In this document: positions 17,399 through 25,032 of the stretch, piece after piece
Position numbering within the stretch: position 1 is the stretch's first letter
Layout of the letters: each line of letters starts with the position of its first letter
Made by a program: the position numbers and the translations under genes
Notes under the pieces: generated by a model
Databases searched by the model: none
Told to the model about the DNA's origin: nothing
What the model saw: the letters and a program-made list of their open reading frames with translations, nothing else
Source: Comamonadaceae bacterium M7527
GTDB taxonomy: Bacteria > Pseudomonadota > Gammaproteobacteria > Burkholderiales > Burkholderiaceae_C
Direction of reading: 5' to 3'
Assembly (NCBI GenBank): GCA_021044545.1
Contig: CP087990.1
Coordinates: 1,612,001-1,676,000, forward strand
DNA: 64,000 nt

Positions 17399-18045
17399 GG
17401 GGGGGCTTGCCTGTGGGTTGTCTCACCCTCGTCGGGGTCTGTATCAGCGGGTTGCTCAGCATCAGTGGTGCCTTGCACATGGTCAGCCCGCACTGGTTGG
17501 TCGTTATGCGGCTGGTCGTTGTTGTTATCTTGTGAACTGGCTACACCATCGCTGGCGGCTTGGGCTTGTGCAGCGGCCTTTGCTTTCGCCTCAGCCTCGG
17601 CCTGCACTTTCCAGGGTGGGTCTTCAAACAGATACAGGTCTTTGGATTGCTGAAGCTTGCTCACCTCCAGCTTGGTCATGGTCGCCATTTTGCTGTAGTC
17701 CTCAACGTAGTCATCCATCTCGCTGATGACGTTGTAGGCTGGGTCTGCAAACAGCTTTTTCAGAGCAGCGCCTTTGACGGCCTCGGACACGCCGTCGCGC
17801 AGAAAACGACTGACGTTGGCCCCCACTTCTAAAGACGCCGTGTCCTCGAGGGTAGGCATGGGCTGGTCTGCTGGAGCAGCCTCCTCGCCAACGACCAGGG
17901 GTTTGGTGTCTTCGCCTTCGCCAGTGAGCGCGGGGCGGGTGGGCGCGAGGGGCGTGGATTTAGTGGTTGCCTGGTCTCGCGCTTGGTCCAGGTCACGCTG
18001 AAGTGACTTTTGACGCGACCACCTGCTGAAAAAAGAATCACTCAC
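17395..18045 (-). CDS. DUF3306 domain-containing protein
   Basis: A 216-residue protein of the DUF3306 family. It starts MSDSFFSRWSRQKS, the typical N-terminal motif of the family. A conserved middle part (about residues 65-145) contains VSRFLRDGVSEAVKGAALKKLFADPAYN and is followed by an Ala/Gln/Asp-rich, probably disordered tail. No catalytic motif or signal peptide is visible. Its start overlaps the DUF3305 stop by eight bases and its stop overlaps the polyferredoxin start. The function is unknown; conserved linkage implies a part in making formate dehydrogenase. Confidence 0.88.
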   Translation of the reverse strand: MSDSFFSRWSRQKSLQRDLDQARDQATTKSTPLAPTRPALTGEGEDTKPLVVGEEAAPADQPMPTLEDTASLEVGANVSRFLRDGVSEAVKGAALKKLFADPAYNVISEMDDYVEDYSKMATMTKLEVSKLQQSKDLYLFEDPPWKVQAEAEAKAKAAAQAQAASDGVASSQDNNNDQPHNDQPVRADHVQGTTDAEQPADTDPDEGETTHRQAPP

Positions 18046-18529
18046 CAGAACGGCCCGTGTTGATGCGATCGCCAGGCGTTACAAAAGACGCAGGACGCCG
18101 GCGTTTGCGTGGCTCAGACTTGAAGTGCTGCTGGGCAAAGTCTGCCAGCCATCGGGCAGTGGCGTCATCAGTGGGCAGATTTTCCACGGTCTCGCCTGCA
18201 TCCAGTATGCGCCCCGCCTCGTTGTAGCTAAGCGTTACAAACCGAATGTCGGGCCTGGCGTCTTGGCCTAGCGCATCGTCTAGCCGGTAATGCACAAACC
18301 ACGCCGGATGCGGCGCGGTGCAATTGAGGTAGTAACCGTCGGCCTCATCTTCAAACAGGGTCACTTCGGTTTGCGCCCATTCGTGTTCCTCAGTACTGGC
18401 GGGCAGCGGTGTACCAGGAGCCACACTAAAAACCTGGCTCAGCTGCCAACGAAACGGCACCCAAGGGTGAGACTGCGCAATTTTGGATACGCAAACCTGC
18501 ACATTGCAAATAGCACGCGCCAAGGTCAT
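18038..18529 (-). CDS. DUF3305 domain-containing protein
   Basis: A 163-residue protein of the DUF3305 family: HPWVPFRWQLSQV near the N-terminus, then a beta-rich part with GYYLNCTAPHPAWFVHYRLD and VTLSYNEAGRILDAGE. It ends in a basic tail (EPRKRRRP). No enzymatic motif is visible. The ATG overlaps the mrp stop by four bases (ATGA). Function is unknown; the family is normally found next to DUF3306 and formate dehydrogenase genes. Confidence 0.87.
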   Translation of the reverse strand: MTLARAICNVQVCVSKIAQSHPWVPFRWQLSQVFSVAPGTPLPASTEEHEWAQTEVTLFEDEADGYYLNCTAPHPAWFVHYRLDDALGQDARPDIRFVTLSYNEAGRILDAGETVENLPTDDATARWLADFAQQHFKSEPRKRRRPASFVTPGDRINTGRSGE

Positions 18530-19605
18530 GTTTTTTGCACCACAATTTTAGGGAACTTGCCGCTCATGTCTTTGGCCAGCTTGGCCACAGCCACAGACAC
18601 CTTGCGCGCCATTGCCAAATACATGGCACTCACATCGCCGTCGGGGTCAGACACCATGGTCGGGCGGCCGTCATCTGCGTCACGGCGAATGCGCATGTCT
18701 AGCGGCAAACTCGCCAGCACCGGCACGTTGAAGTCTTTGGCCATGGTTTGTGCACCGCCGCTGCCAAAAATATGCTCTATGTGTCCGCAATTGGTGCACT
18801 GGTGTTGCGCCATGTTCTCCACCAGGCCCAACACCGGCACAGACACTTTCTCAAACATGCGCAAGCCTTTGCGCGCATCCATCAATGCCACCTCTTGCGG
18901 CGTGGTCACAATCACCGCGCCAGTGATGGGCACGCGCTGTGACAACGTGAGGTGAATGTCACCAGTGCCTGGTGGCAAGTCAATCAGCAAGTAGTCCAGG
19001 TCGCGCCATTTGGTTTGACGTAACAGTTGCTCCAAAGCCTGCGTCACCATTGGGCCACGCCAAATCATGGCCTCGTCCTTGTCTATCAAAAACCCGATAG
19101 AACTGGTTTGCAAACCATGGCCTTCCTTGGGTTCAATGGTCTGACCATCTTCGCTTTCTGGGCGGCCTGTAATACCCAACATGGTGGGGATACTGGGACC
19201 ATATATATCAGCATCCAGCACACCTACCCGCGCTCCTTCAGCAGCCAAGGCCAACGCCAGATTCACACTGGTCGTGCTCTTGCCCACACCGCCTTTACCT
19301 GAAGCCACGGCGACGACATTGCGCACATTGCTCAAGCGCTCAACCCCATGCTGAGCCGCGTGCGAGGCTATTTCGGTATCTATCAAAACGCGTACTTCGC
19401 GCACACCCTCCAGCGGACGCAAAGCGGCGCCAACAGCTTGGCGCATGGCTGCGTGTTGCGACTTGGCCGCAAACCCATAAACCAAGCGCACCGTGGCAAC
19501 ACCGCCATCCAAATCACACTGTTTGACCAAGCCAGCGTCAACCACGTTGGCCTGCAAATCGTCGCATGCAACGGCCTTTAAAGCGTCACGTAAAACAGTG
19601 TTCAT
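18526..19605 (-). CDS. mrp: Mrp/ApbC-type iron-sulphur cluster carrier ATPase
   Basis: A 359-residue MinD-like P-loop protein that carries Fe-S clusters to client proteins. It has an N-terminal MIP18-like domain (about residues 5-85), a deviant Walker A (GKGGVGKSTT) at about 103-112, the ADIYGPSIP motif, and the cluster-binding CxxC (QCTNCGHIEH) at about 270. It heads the minus-strand run of maturation genes and is divergent from the formate dehydrogenase operon. It may deliver clusters to FdhA, the beta subunit or the polyferredoxin, although in most bacteria Mrp has wider clients. Confidence 0.95.
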   Translation of the reverse strand: MNTVLRDALKAVACDDLQANVVDAGLVKQCDLDGGVATVRLVYGFAAKSQHAAMRQAVGAALRPLEGVREVRVLIDTEIASHAAQHGVERLSNVRNVVAVASGKGGVGKSTTSVNLALALAAEGARVGVLDADIYGPSIPTMLGITGRPESEDGQTIEPKEGHGLQTSSIGFLIDKDEAMIWRGPMVTQALEQLLRQTKWRDLDYLLIDLPPGTGDIHLTLSQRVPITGAVIVTTPQEVALMDARKGLRMFEKVSVPVLGLVENMAQHQCTNCGHIEHIFGSGGAQTMAKDFNVPVLASLPLDMRIRRDADDGRPTMVSDPDGDVSAMYLAMARKVSVAVAKLAKDMSGKFPKIVVQKT

Positions 19606-19697
19606 AGCGTTGGGGGGCCTTGGTTATGGATGTTGATTTCAAGATCAGCGACTGTAAAGCGGTTTAGGACATGTTGCGCATCTGTACGCGACAAACT

Positions 19698-19718
19698 TAT
19701 AAAAAATGCGTTTTTATA
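19698..19718. promoter_or_regulatory. AT-rich inverted repeat in the mrp/fdh divergent region
   Basis: A perfect eight-base inverted repeat, TATAAAAA with TTTTTATA, separated by five bases (ATGCG). It lies in the 217-base intergenic region between divergent mrp and the formate dehydrogenase operon. The size and symmetry suit a dimeric regulator; a molybdate-responsive ModE-like site is one candidate, but the match to any known consensus is not established. Confidence 0.4.
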
Positions 19719-19768
19719 GGTGTTTACCCTTGGCTACAAACCAGCTTGTCGCGCTAATATGCAGTTTC

Positions 19769-19780
19769 GTACATATGTAC
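19769..19780. promoter_or_regulatory. Perfect 12-base palindrome upstream of the fdh operon
   Basis: GTACATATGTAC lies 43 bases before the start codon of the Tat-signal small protein. It could be an operator or part of the promoter region. A single 12-base palindrome is weak evidence on its own; its place in the control region of both formate dehydrogenase operons makes it worth listing. Confidence 0.35.
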
Positions 19781-19822
19781 CACCTGTTTTGAATTCGAAC
19801 ACCCCTCCTGGAGCTTGTATAC

Positions 19823-20014
19823 ATGAAAACGTCCGCTTCTCGCCGTACTTTTTTTGGCGCCATGGGCGCTGCCGCATCACTGGCCGCCTTGGCAGTTGCC
19901 AAAAAACCAGTAGCAGCACCGGCTGCTGCGCCTGCGCTGGGCAAGACCGCAGCCCCCACTGGCTACCAGCTCTCAGAACACGTCAAGCGCTACTACCGCT
20001 CGACCGTAGCTTAA
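19823..20014 (+). CDS. Small twin-arginine protein of the formate dehydrogenase region
   Basis: A 63-residue protein with a twin-arginine signal (SRRTFFGAMGAAASLAALAV) at about residues 6-26, an Ala/Pro linker, and a short conserved tail (YQLSEHVKRYYRST). It matches the known family of short Tat-targeted peptides encoded just upstream of formate dehydrogenase alpha subunits (TIGR02811 type). The role is unproven; a small exported or membrane-anchored partner of the complex is likely. It is the first gene of the plus-strand operon, with CTGGAG upstream of the start. Confidence 0.85.
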   Translation: MKTSASRRTFFGAMGAAASLAALAVAKKPVAAPAAAPALGKTAAPTGYQLSEHVKRYYRSTVA

Positions 20015-20059
20015 GTGCCCCAACTTTTCGACTCAACCCACCACTAAAGGCGAACTCCC

Positions 20060-23032
20060 ATGAGCATCGTTAAAAAAGCTGGCTCCACCGCGCGCGTCGC
20101 GGGCGGCGGCCATTTGGTTCACAGCCTCACACGCGCAGTTGCTTCGCGCATGCCCACACTTGATCGTCGCGGCTTTTTGCGTCGCTCCGGTATTGGCGTT
20201 GGTGCAGGCTTGGCCGCCAGCCAACTAAGCCTGGTACGTCCAGCCATGGCTGCCGAGGGCGCAGCTGCCACAGACGGCAAAGGCAAGGTAGAAGTCAAAC
20301 GCACCGTGTGCACACACTGCTCTGTGGGTTGCGCCATTGATGCCGTCGTCGAAAACGGCGTGTGGACACGCCATGAGCCCGTATTTGACTCGCCCATCAA
20401 CTTGGGCGCTCATTGCGCCAAGGGCGCTGCCATTCGCGAGCACGGTCACGGCGACCATCGCTTGCGTTACCCCATGAAGCTGGTAAACGGCAAGTACACC
20501 CGTGTGTCATGGGATGAGGCTTTGACCGAGATCACCACGCGCATGAAAGACATTCAAACGACCAGTGGGCCAGACTCGCTGTTCATGATTGCGTCATCAA
20601 AGAGCAATAACGAGCAAGGCTATTTGCTGCGCAAGTTCATGGCGTTCATGGGCACCAACAACTGTGACCACCAAGCGCGTATCTGTCACTCCACCACCGT
20701 GGCCGGTGTAGCCAACACATGGGGCTACGGCGCCATGACCAACAGCTACAACGACATGCGCAACTCCAAGGCTGCGCTGTACATTGGCTCAAACGCTGCA
20801 GAAGCACACCCCGTTTCAATGCTGCACTTGCTGGCAGCAAAAGAGGCTGGCTGCAAGGTGATTGTGGTTGACCCGCGTTACACACGAACAGCCGCCAAGT
20901 CCGACCAGTATGTACGCTTGCGATCAGGCACTGACGTGGCATTTTTGTTTGGTCTGTGCTACCACATCTTCAAGAACGGCTGGCAAGACCAGAAGTACAT
21001 TGATGACCGCGTATGGGGCATGAACGCTGTCAAAGACGAGATCATGTCCAAGTGGACACCCGAGAACGTCGAAGAAGTAACAGGCGTGCCTGAGGCTGAA
21101 ATGTACCAAGCCGCACACACCCTGGCGCACAACAAGCCAGGCACTATCGTGTGGTGTATGGGCCAAACCCAGCACACCATTGGTAACAACATGACACGCG
21201 CGTCATGCATTTTGCAATTGGCGCTGGGCAACGTAGGTGTGGAAGGCGGCGGCGCCAACATTTTCCGTGGCCACGACAACGTGCAAGGCGTTACCGACCT
21301 GGGCCCCAACCCAGACTCACTGCCAGGTTACTACGGCCTGGCCGAAGGCTCCTGGAAGCATTTCTGCCGCGTGTGGGATGTCAACTTTGACGAAATGCAA
21401 GCACGTTTTGCCAAAGACATGATGGGCGCAAAAGGCACCACCGTGTCACGCTGGGTAGATGCCGTACTTGAGAACAAAGACAATATTGCACAGGCCAACC
21501 CTGTCAAAGGCTTGTTCTTCTGGGGTCATGCACCCAACTCGCAAACACGTGGCCTGGACATGAAGCGCGCCATGGATGCATTGGACTTACTGGTGGTGGT
21601 TGACCCTTACCCAACAGCCACTGCTGCCATGGCCGCCATGCAAACGGAAGGCAAGGTCAACCCCAACCGCGCCGTCTACTTGCTACCGGCATCCACTCAG
21701 TTTGAATGTTCAGGCTCAGTTACCGCATCTAACCGTTCGGTACAGTGGCGTGAAAAAGTGATCAACCCCTTGTTTGAATCACTGCCAGACCACGTGATCA
21801 TGCAAGCGTTTGCCGACAAGCTGGGCTTTGGCGATGAGATGTCCAAGAACTTCAAGATGCTCAACACCGAGTTCGCCGGCAAGACATGGCGCGAACCACA
21901 AATTGAGTCCATCCTGAGCGAAATCAACAAAGGTTTGTGGACCATTGGCTACACAGGCCAAAGCCCAGACCGCCTCAAAGCGCACATGCGCAACATGCAT
22001 TTGTTTGACGTGAAAACCTTGCGCGCAACCGCAGGCGTTGACAAGGAAACAGGCTACGACATTTCTGGCGACTACTTTGGCTTGCCATGGCCTTGCTGGG
22101 GCAACCCGGACATGAAGCACCCAGGCTCGCCCAACTTGTACCAGCCATCACGTCACGTGATGGACGGCGGCAGCCCATTCCGTGCACGCTTTGGCGTAGA
22201 GAAAGATGGCGAAAGTTTGCTGGCAGCCGACGGCTCCAGCACGCCAGGCGCTGATATCCAAATGGGTTACCCAGAGTTTGACCACAGCATTCTGAAGAAG
22301 CTGGGTTGGTGGGATGAGTTGACACCAGAAGAAAAAGCCGCAGCAGAGGGCAAGAACTGGAAGACAGACTTGTCTGGCGGCATGGTGCGCGTCATCATGA
22401 AAAACCATGGTTGCCACCCATATGGCAATGCGCGCGCGCGCACCATTGTGTGGAACTTCCCTGACCCCATACCAGTGCACCGTGAGCCGCTGTACGGCAA
22501 CCGTCCGGACTTGATAGCCAAGTACCCAACCTACCAGGACTTTAAGACGCACTGGCGTTTGCCAACCTTGTACAAGTCGATACAAGACAAAAACGTTGCA
22601 GACAACGTGGCCGAAAACTTCCCACTGGTCATGACCTCTGGGCGCTTGGTTGAGTACGAAGGCGGCGGTGAAGAGACACGCTCCAACAAGTGGCTGGCCG
22701 AATTGCAACAAGTCAACTTTGTTGAAATTCACCCCTCCGCTGCTGCATCGCGTGGTTTGCGCGAGGGCGAGGACGTATGGCTGTCAACACCAACCGGTGC
22801 ACGCATCAAGCTGCAGGCCATGCTGACCAACCGCGTACCCAAAGACACCGTGTTTGTGCCCTTCCACTTCTCAGGATGGTGGCAAGGCAAAGACATTGTT
22901 GATTCCTACCCAGAAGGCACTGCACCTATCGTGCGTGGTGAAGCGGTGAACACCGCCACCACCTATGGTTACGACTCCGTCACCATGATGCAAGAAACAA
23001 AAACCACGGTCTGCCAAGTCGCACGAGCGTAA
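20060..23032 (+). CDS. fdhA: Formate dehydrogenase alpha subunit (molybdopterin, periplasmic)
   Basis: A 990-residue catalytic subunit that oxidises formate to CO2. A Tat signal with DRRGFLRRSG is at residues 35-44; because it lies unusually deep, translation could also begin at Met31. The [4Fe-4S] cysteines are C84, C87, C91 and C119 (CTHCSVGC...HCAKG). The molybdenum ligand is a Cys in RICHS (C209), not selenocysteine, so no Sec insertion is needed. The C-terminal molydopterin-binding domain has LVMTSGRLVEYEGGG. The next gene, 16 bases on, is the Fe-S subunit. With the cytochrome b subunit it should feed electrons to the membrane quinone pool. Confidence 0.95.
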   Translation: MSIVKKAGSTARVAGGGHLVHSLTRAVASRMPTLDRRGFLRRSGIGVGAGLAASQLSLVRPAMAAEGAAATDGKGKVEVKRTVCTHCSVGCAIDAVVENGVWTRHEPVFDSPINLGAHCAKGAAIREHGHGDHRLRYPMKLVNGKYTRVSWDEALTEITTRMKDIQTTSGPDSLFMIASSKSNNEQGYLLRKFMAFMGTNNCDHQARICHSTTVAGVANTWGYGAMTNSYNDMRNSKAALYIGSNAAEAHPVSMLHLLAAKEAGCKVIVVDPRYTRTAAKSDQYVRLRSGTDVAFLFGLCYHIFKNGWQDQKYIDDRVWGMNAVKDEIMSKWTPENVEEVTGVPEAEMYQAAHTLAHNKPGTIVWCMGQTQHTIGNNMTRASCILQLALGNVGVEGGGANIFRGHDNVQGVTDLGPNPDSLPGYYGLAEGSWKHFCRVWDVNFDEMQARFAKDMMGAKGTTVSRWVDAVLENKDNIAQANPVKGLFFWGHAPNSQTRGLDMKRAMDALDLLVVVDPYPTATAAMAAMQTEGKVNPNRAVYLLPASTQFECSGSVTASNRSVQWREKVINPLFESLPDHVIMQAFADKLGFGDEMSKNFKMLNTEFAGKTWREPQIESILSEINKGLWTIGYTGQSPDRLKAHMRNMHLFDVKTLRATAGVDKETGYDISGDYFGLPWPCWGNPDMKHPGSPNLYQPSRHVMDGGSPFRARFGVEKDGESLLAADGSSTPGADIQMGYPEFDHSILKKLGWWDELTPEEKAAAEGKNWKTDLSGGMVRVIMKNHGCHPYGNARARTIVWNFPDPIPVHREPLYGNRPDLIAKYPTYQDFKTHWRLPTLYKSIQDKNVADNVAENFPLVMTSGRLVEYEGGGEETRSNKWLAELQQVNFVEIHPSAAASRGLREGEDVWLSTPTGARIKLQAMLTNRVPKDTVFVPFHFSGWWQGKDIVDSYPEGTAPIVRGEAVNTATTYGYDSVTMMQETKTTVCQVARA

Positions 23033-23048
23033 CAGGAGCACATAAGCA

Positions 23049-23664
23049 ATGGCACAAATGAAGTTCATCTGCGACACAGAGCGTTGTATCGAATGCAACG
23101 GCTGCGTCACCGCGTGTAAAGCAGAGCACGACGTACCGTGGGGCGTGAATCGTCGCCGCGTGGTCACACTCAATGACGGCGAAGTTGGCGCTGAAAAATC
23201 AATTTCAGTCGCTTGTATGCATTGTTCTGACGCACCCTGTATGGCGGTGTGTCCCGTTCAGTGTTTTTTACAAAACCGACGAAGGCGTTGTCTTGCATGA
23301 CAAAGACGTATGTATTGGCTGCGGCTACTGCTCATACGCCTGCCCGTTTGGCGCACCCCAGTTCCCTCAGTCGTCTACCTTTGGTATGCGCGGCAAAATG
23401 GACAAATGCACTTTCTGTGCAGGCGGCCCAGAGGAGAACGGCTCACAGGAAGAGTACGAAAAGTACGGCCGCAACCGCTTGTCTGAAGGCAAGCTGCCAG
23501 CCTGTGCCGAGATGTGCTCAACCAAGGCCTTGTTGGGCGGCGACGGCGATGTCATCAGCGACATTTTCCGCACACGCGTCACCATGCGCCAATCCAATGG
23601 CAAAGAAGCAGGTGCAAACCTGTTTGGTTGGGGCACCGCTTACGGCGGCAAGCCAGCGTCTTAA
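23049..23664 (+). CDS. Formate dehydrogenase iron-sulphur beta subunit (FDH3-type; frameshifted in this sequence)
   Basis: A four-cluster ferredoxin subunit that passes electrons from FdhA to the cytochrome b subunit. The frame breaks at a run of six T at 23264-23269. With five T the sequence reads CPVQCFYKTDEGVV and continues to the stop at 23664, about 204 residues. Cysteine groups are CIECNGCVTACK near the N-terminus, CMHCSDAPCMAVCP, CIGCGYCSYACP and CTFC...CAEMC. Uncorrected, the protein would stop after 83 residues and lack half of its clusters. A single base in the longest T-run of the gene is a typical consensus error. Confidence 0.9.
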
Positions 23665-23679
23665 TTCAGGATCGTCACA

Positions 23680-23907
23680 ATGAAAAAATTCATCACACTG
23701 ACGCTGGCGGCCGCAGCGCTTACGCTTGCTGGTTGCGCCGACCAGGCCGCCGGACCCAAGCCCGACCAAAAATCATCCGAGACTGCCAACAACAACTACG
23801 TGTCGCAAGACATGCAGTGGACGTCTGGTGACAAAGCCAGCTGGGAAAAAGCCATCAAACTGCGCTCACAAGGGCAAAACGACTACGTGAGGTCCAAAGC
23901 ACTATGA
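23680..23907 (+). CDS. Small lipoprotein in the formate dehydrogenase operon
   Basis: A 75-residue protein with a lipoprotein signal (MKKFITLTLAAAALTLAGC, lipobox LAGC, modified Cys19). The mature part is hydrophilic (YVSQDMQWTSGDKASWEKAI). I recognise no named family. It sits between the beta subunit and the cytochrome b gene, 15 bases after the former and overlapping the latter as ATGA, so it is translated with the complex. A periplasmic membrane-anchored accessory of formate dehydrogenase is a fair inference. Confidence 0.75.
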   Translation: MKKFITLTLAAAALTLAGCADQAAGPKPDQKSSETANNNYVSQDMQWTSGDKASWEKAIKLRSQGQNDYVRSKAL

Positions 23908-24902
23908 CACTCGCAACCATGTCCGCATGGGTGCGCGCTGCATTAGTCGGTGTTGTATTGGCGGTGGGGGCCGTTGGCGCCCACGCTGCTGACAACGACG
24001 CTGCAGCGCAAGTGGCGCGGGAAGCCACGCAACCCAGCAACAACGCGCCTGTATGGCGTGCCGTCAATCAGCCTGTTGAGCACTACAGCGCCATCAAAAC
24101 ACCGGAAGCCGGCGTCTTGATTCAGTCCAGTGGCAACGAGTGGGCCTTGTTCAGAAACGGTGTCATCACCGTTTATGGCGGCTGGCTGGTGTCGTTGGCG
24201 CTCACAGCCGTGGCCTTGATGTTTGCTGTGCGTGGCCCCATCAAACTCAAAACAGCACGCTCCGGCAAGCTGGTCAAACGCTTCACCCGGGTAGAGCGTT
24301 ACGCCCACTGGTCAGTCGCCATCACTTTCATTACGCTGGCCATCACCGGTGTGATCATCCTGTGGGGCCGATACTTCTTGCTGCCGGTCGTAAGTGGCTC
24401 GCTGTATGGGCCCTTCCTGTGGTTTCTGAAAAGCGTACACAATCTGATTGGCCCGCTATTCACCATCTCAATCATTGTGATGTTTATCGTCTACGTGCGA
24501 GACAACATCCCCACCGCCAGCGATGTGCAGTGGCTGCTTAGCGGCGGTAAAAATCCGTCGCACCGCTTCAACGGCGGTGAAAAGCTGTGGTTTTGGGGTG
24601 GTGTAACCGTATTGGGCATTGTGGTGTCCACCAGCGGTTGGGTGCTCAATTCGATTGTTCCGGGGATCGACTACTTCCCTCGCGACACCATGCAATTGGC
24701 CAACATCGTGCACGGCGTTGCATCCGTGTTGTTCATTGCCATGTCTATCGGGCACATCTACATTGGCTCAGTGGGTATGGAAGGATCTTATGACGGCATG
24801 GCCTCTGGCTACGTCGATGAGAGCTGGGCCAAGGAGCACCATGCATTGTGGCTAGACGATGTTAACGCCGGCGCTGACCACCGCGGCAAGCATTCTGCCT
24901 AG
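23904..24902 (+). CDS. Formate dehydrogenase cytochrome b (gamma) subunit
   Basis: A 332-residue membrane subunit that binds haem b and passes electrons to quinone. An N-terminal hydrophobic segment resembling a signal peptide (VRAALVGVVLAVGAVGAHA) comes first. After it come a further hydrophobic segment near 85-105 and the typical FdnI-like core: FTRVERYAHWSVAITFITLAITG, then SVHNLIGPLFTISIIVMFI, and a C-terminal NIVHGVASVLFIAMSIGHIY. The histidines in AHW, VHNLIG, IVHGV and GHIY are the likely haem ligands. It is the last gene of the operon and is followed by a strong terminator. Confidence 0.93.
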   Translation: MTLATMSAWVRAALVGVVLAVGAVGAHAADNDAAAQVAREATQPSNNAPVWRAVNQPVEHYSAIKTPEAGVLIQSSGNEWALFRNGVITVYGGWLVSLALTAVALMFAVRGPIKLKTARSGKLVKRFTRVERYAHWSVAITFITLAITGVIILWGRYFLLPVVSGSLYGPFLWFLKSVHNLIGPLFTISIIVMFIVYVRDNIPTASDVQWLLSGGKNPSHRFNGGEKLWFWGGVTVLGIVVSTSGWVLNSIVPGIDYFPRDTMQLANIVHGVASVLFIAMSIGHIYIGSVGMEGSYDGMASGYVDESWAKEHHALWLDDVNAGADHRGKHSA

Positions 24903-24926
24903 CGTACTGCTTTAAGCCAATAAAAG

Positions 24927-24953
24927 AAAACGACCCGCAAGGGTCGTTTTTTT
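24927..24953 (+). terminator. Rho-independent terminator after the formate dehydrogenase operon
   Basis: A ten-base stem (AAAACGACCC with GGGTCGTTTT) closed by a GCAA tetraloop, followed by TTT, starts 25 bases after the cytochrome b stop codon. The A-rich left side means it could also end transcripts from the opposite strand, where kup finishes at 25033. Confidence 0.9.
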
Positions 24954-25032
24954 GCGCCCATACATGGCCAGCTGAATGCATAGAAAGCCCTCTGGTGGCG
25001 TTTGCTCAAACGTTACATGCTGAGCAAACACA

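Noticed and set aside
20660..20700. Selenocysteine formate dehydrogenase
   Set aside because: The molybdenum ligand codon encodes Cys (RICHS) and there is no in-frame TGA in fdhA.
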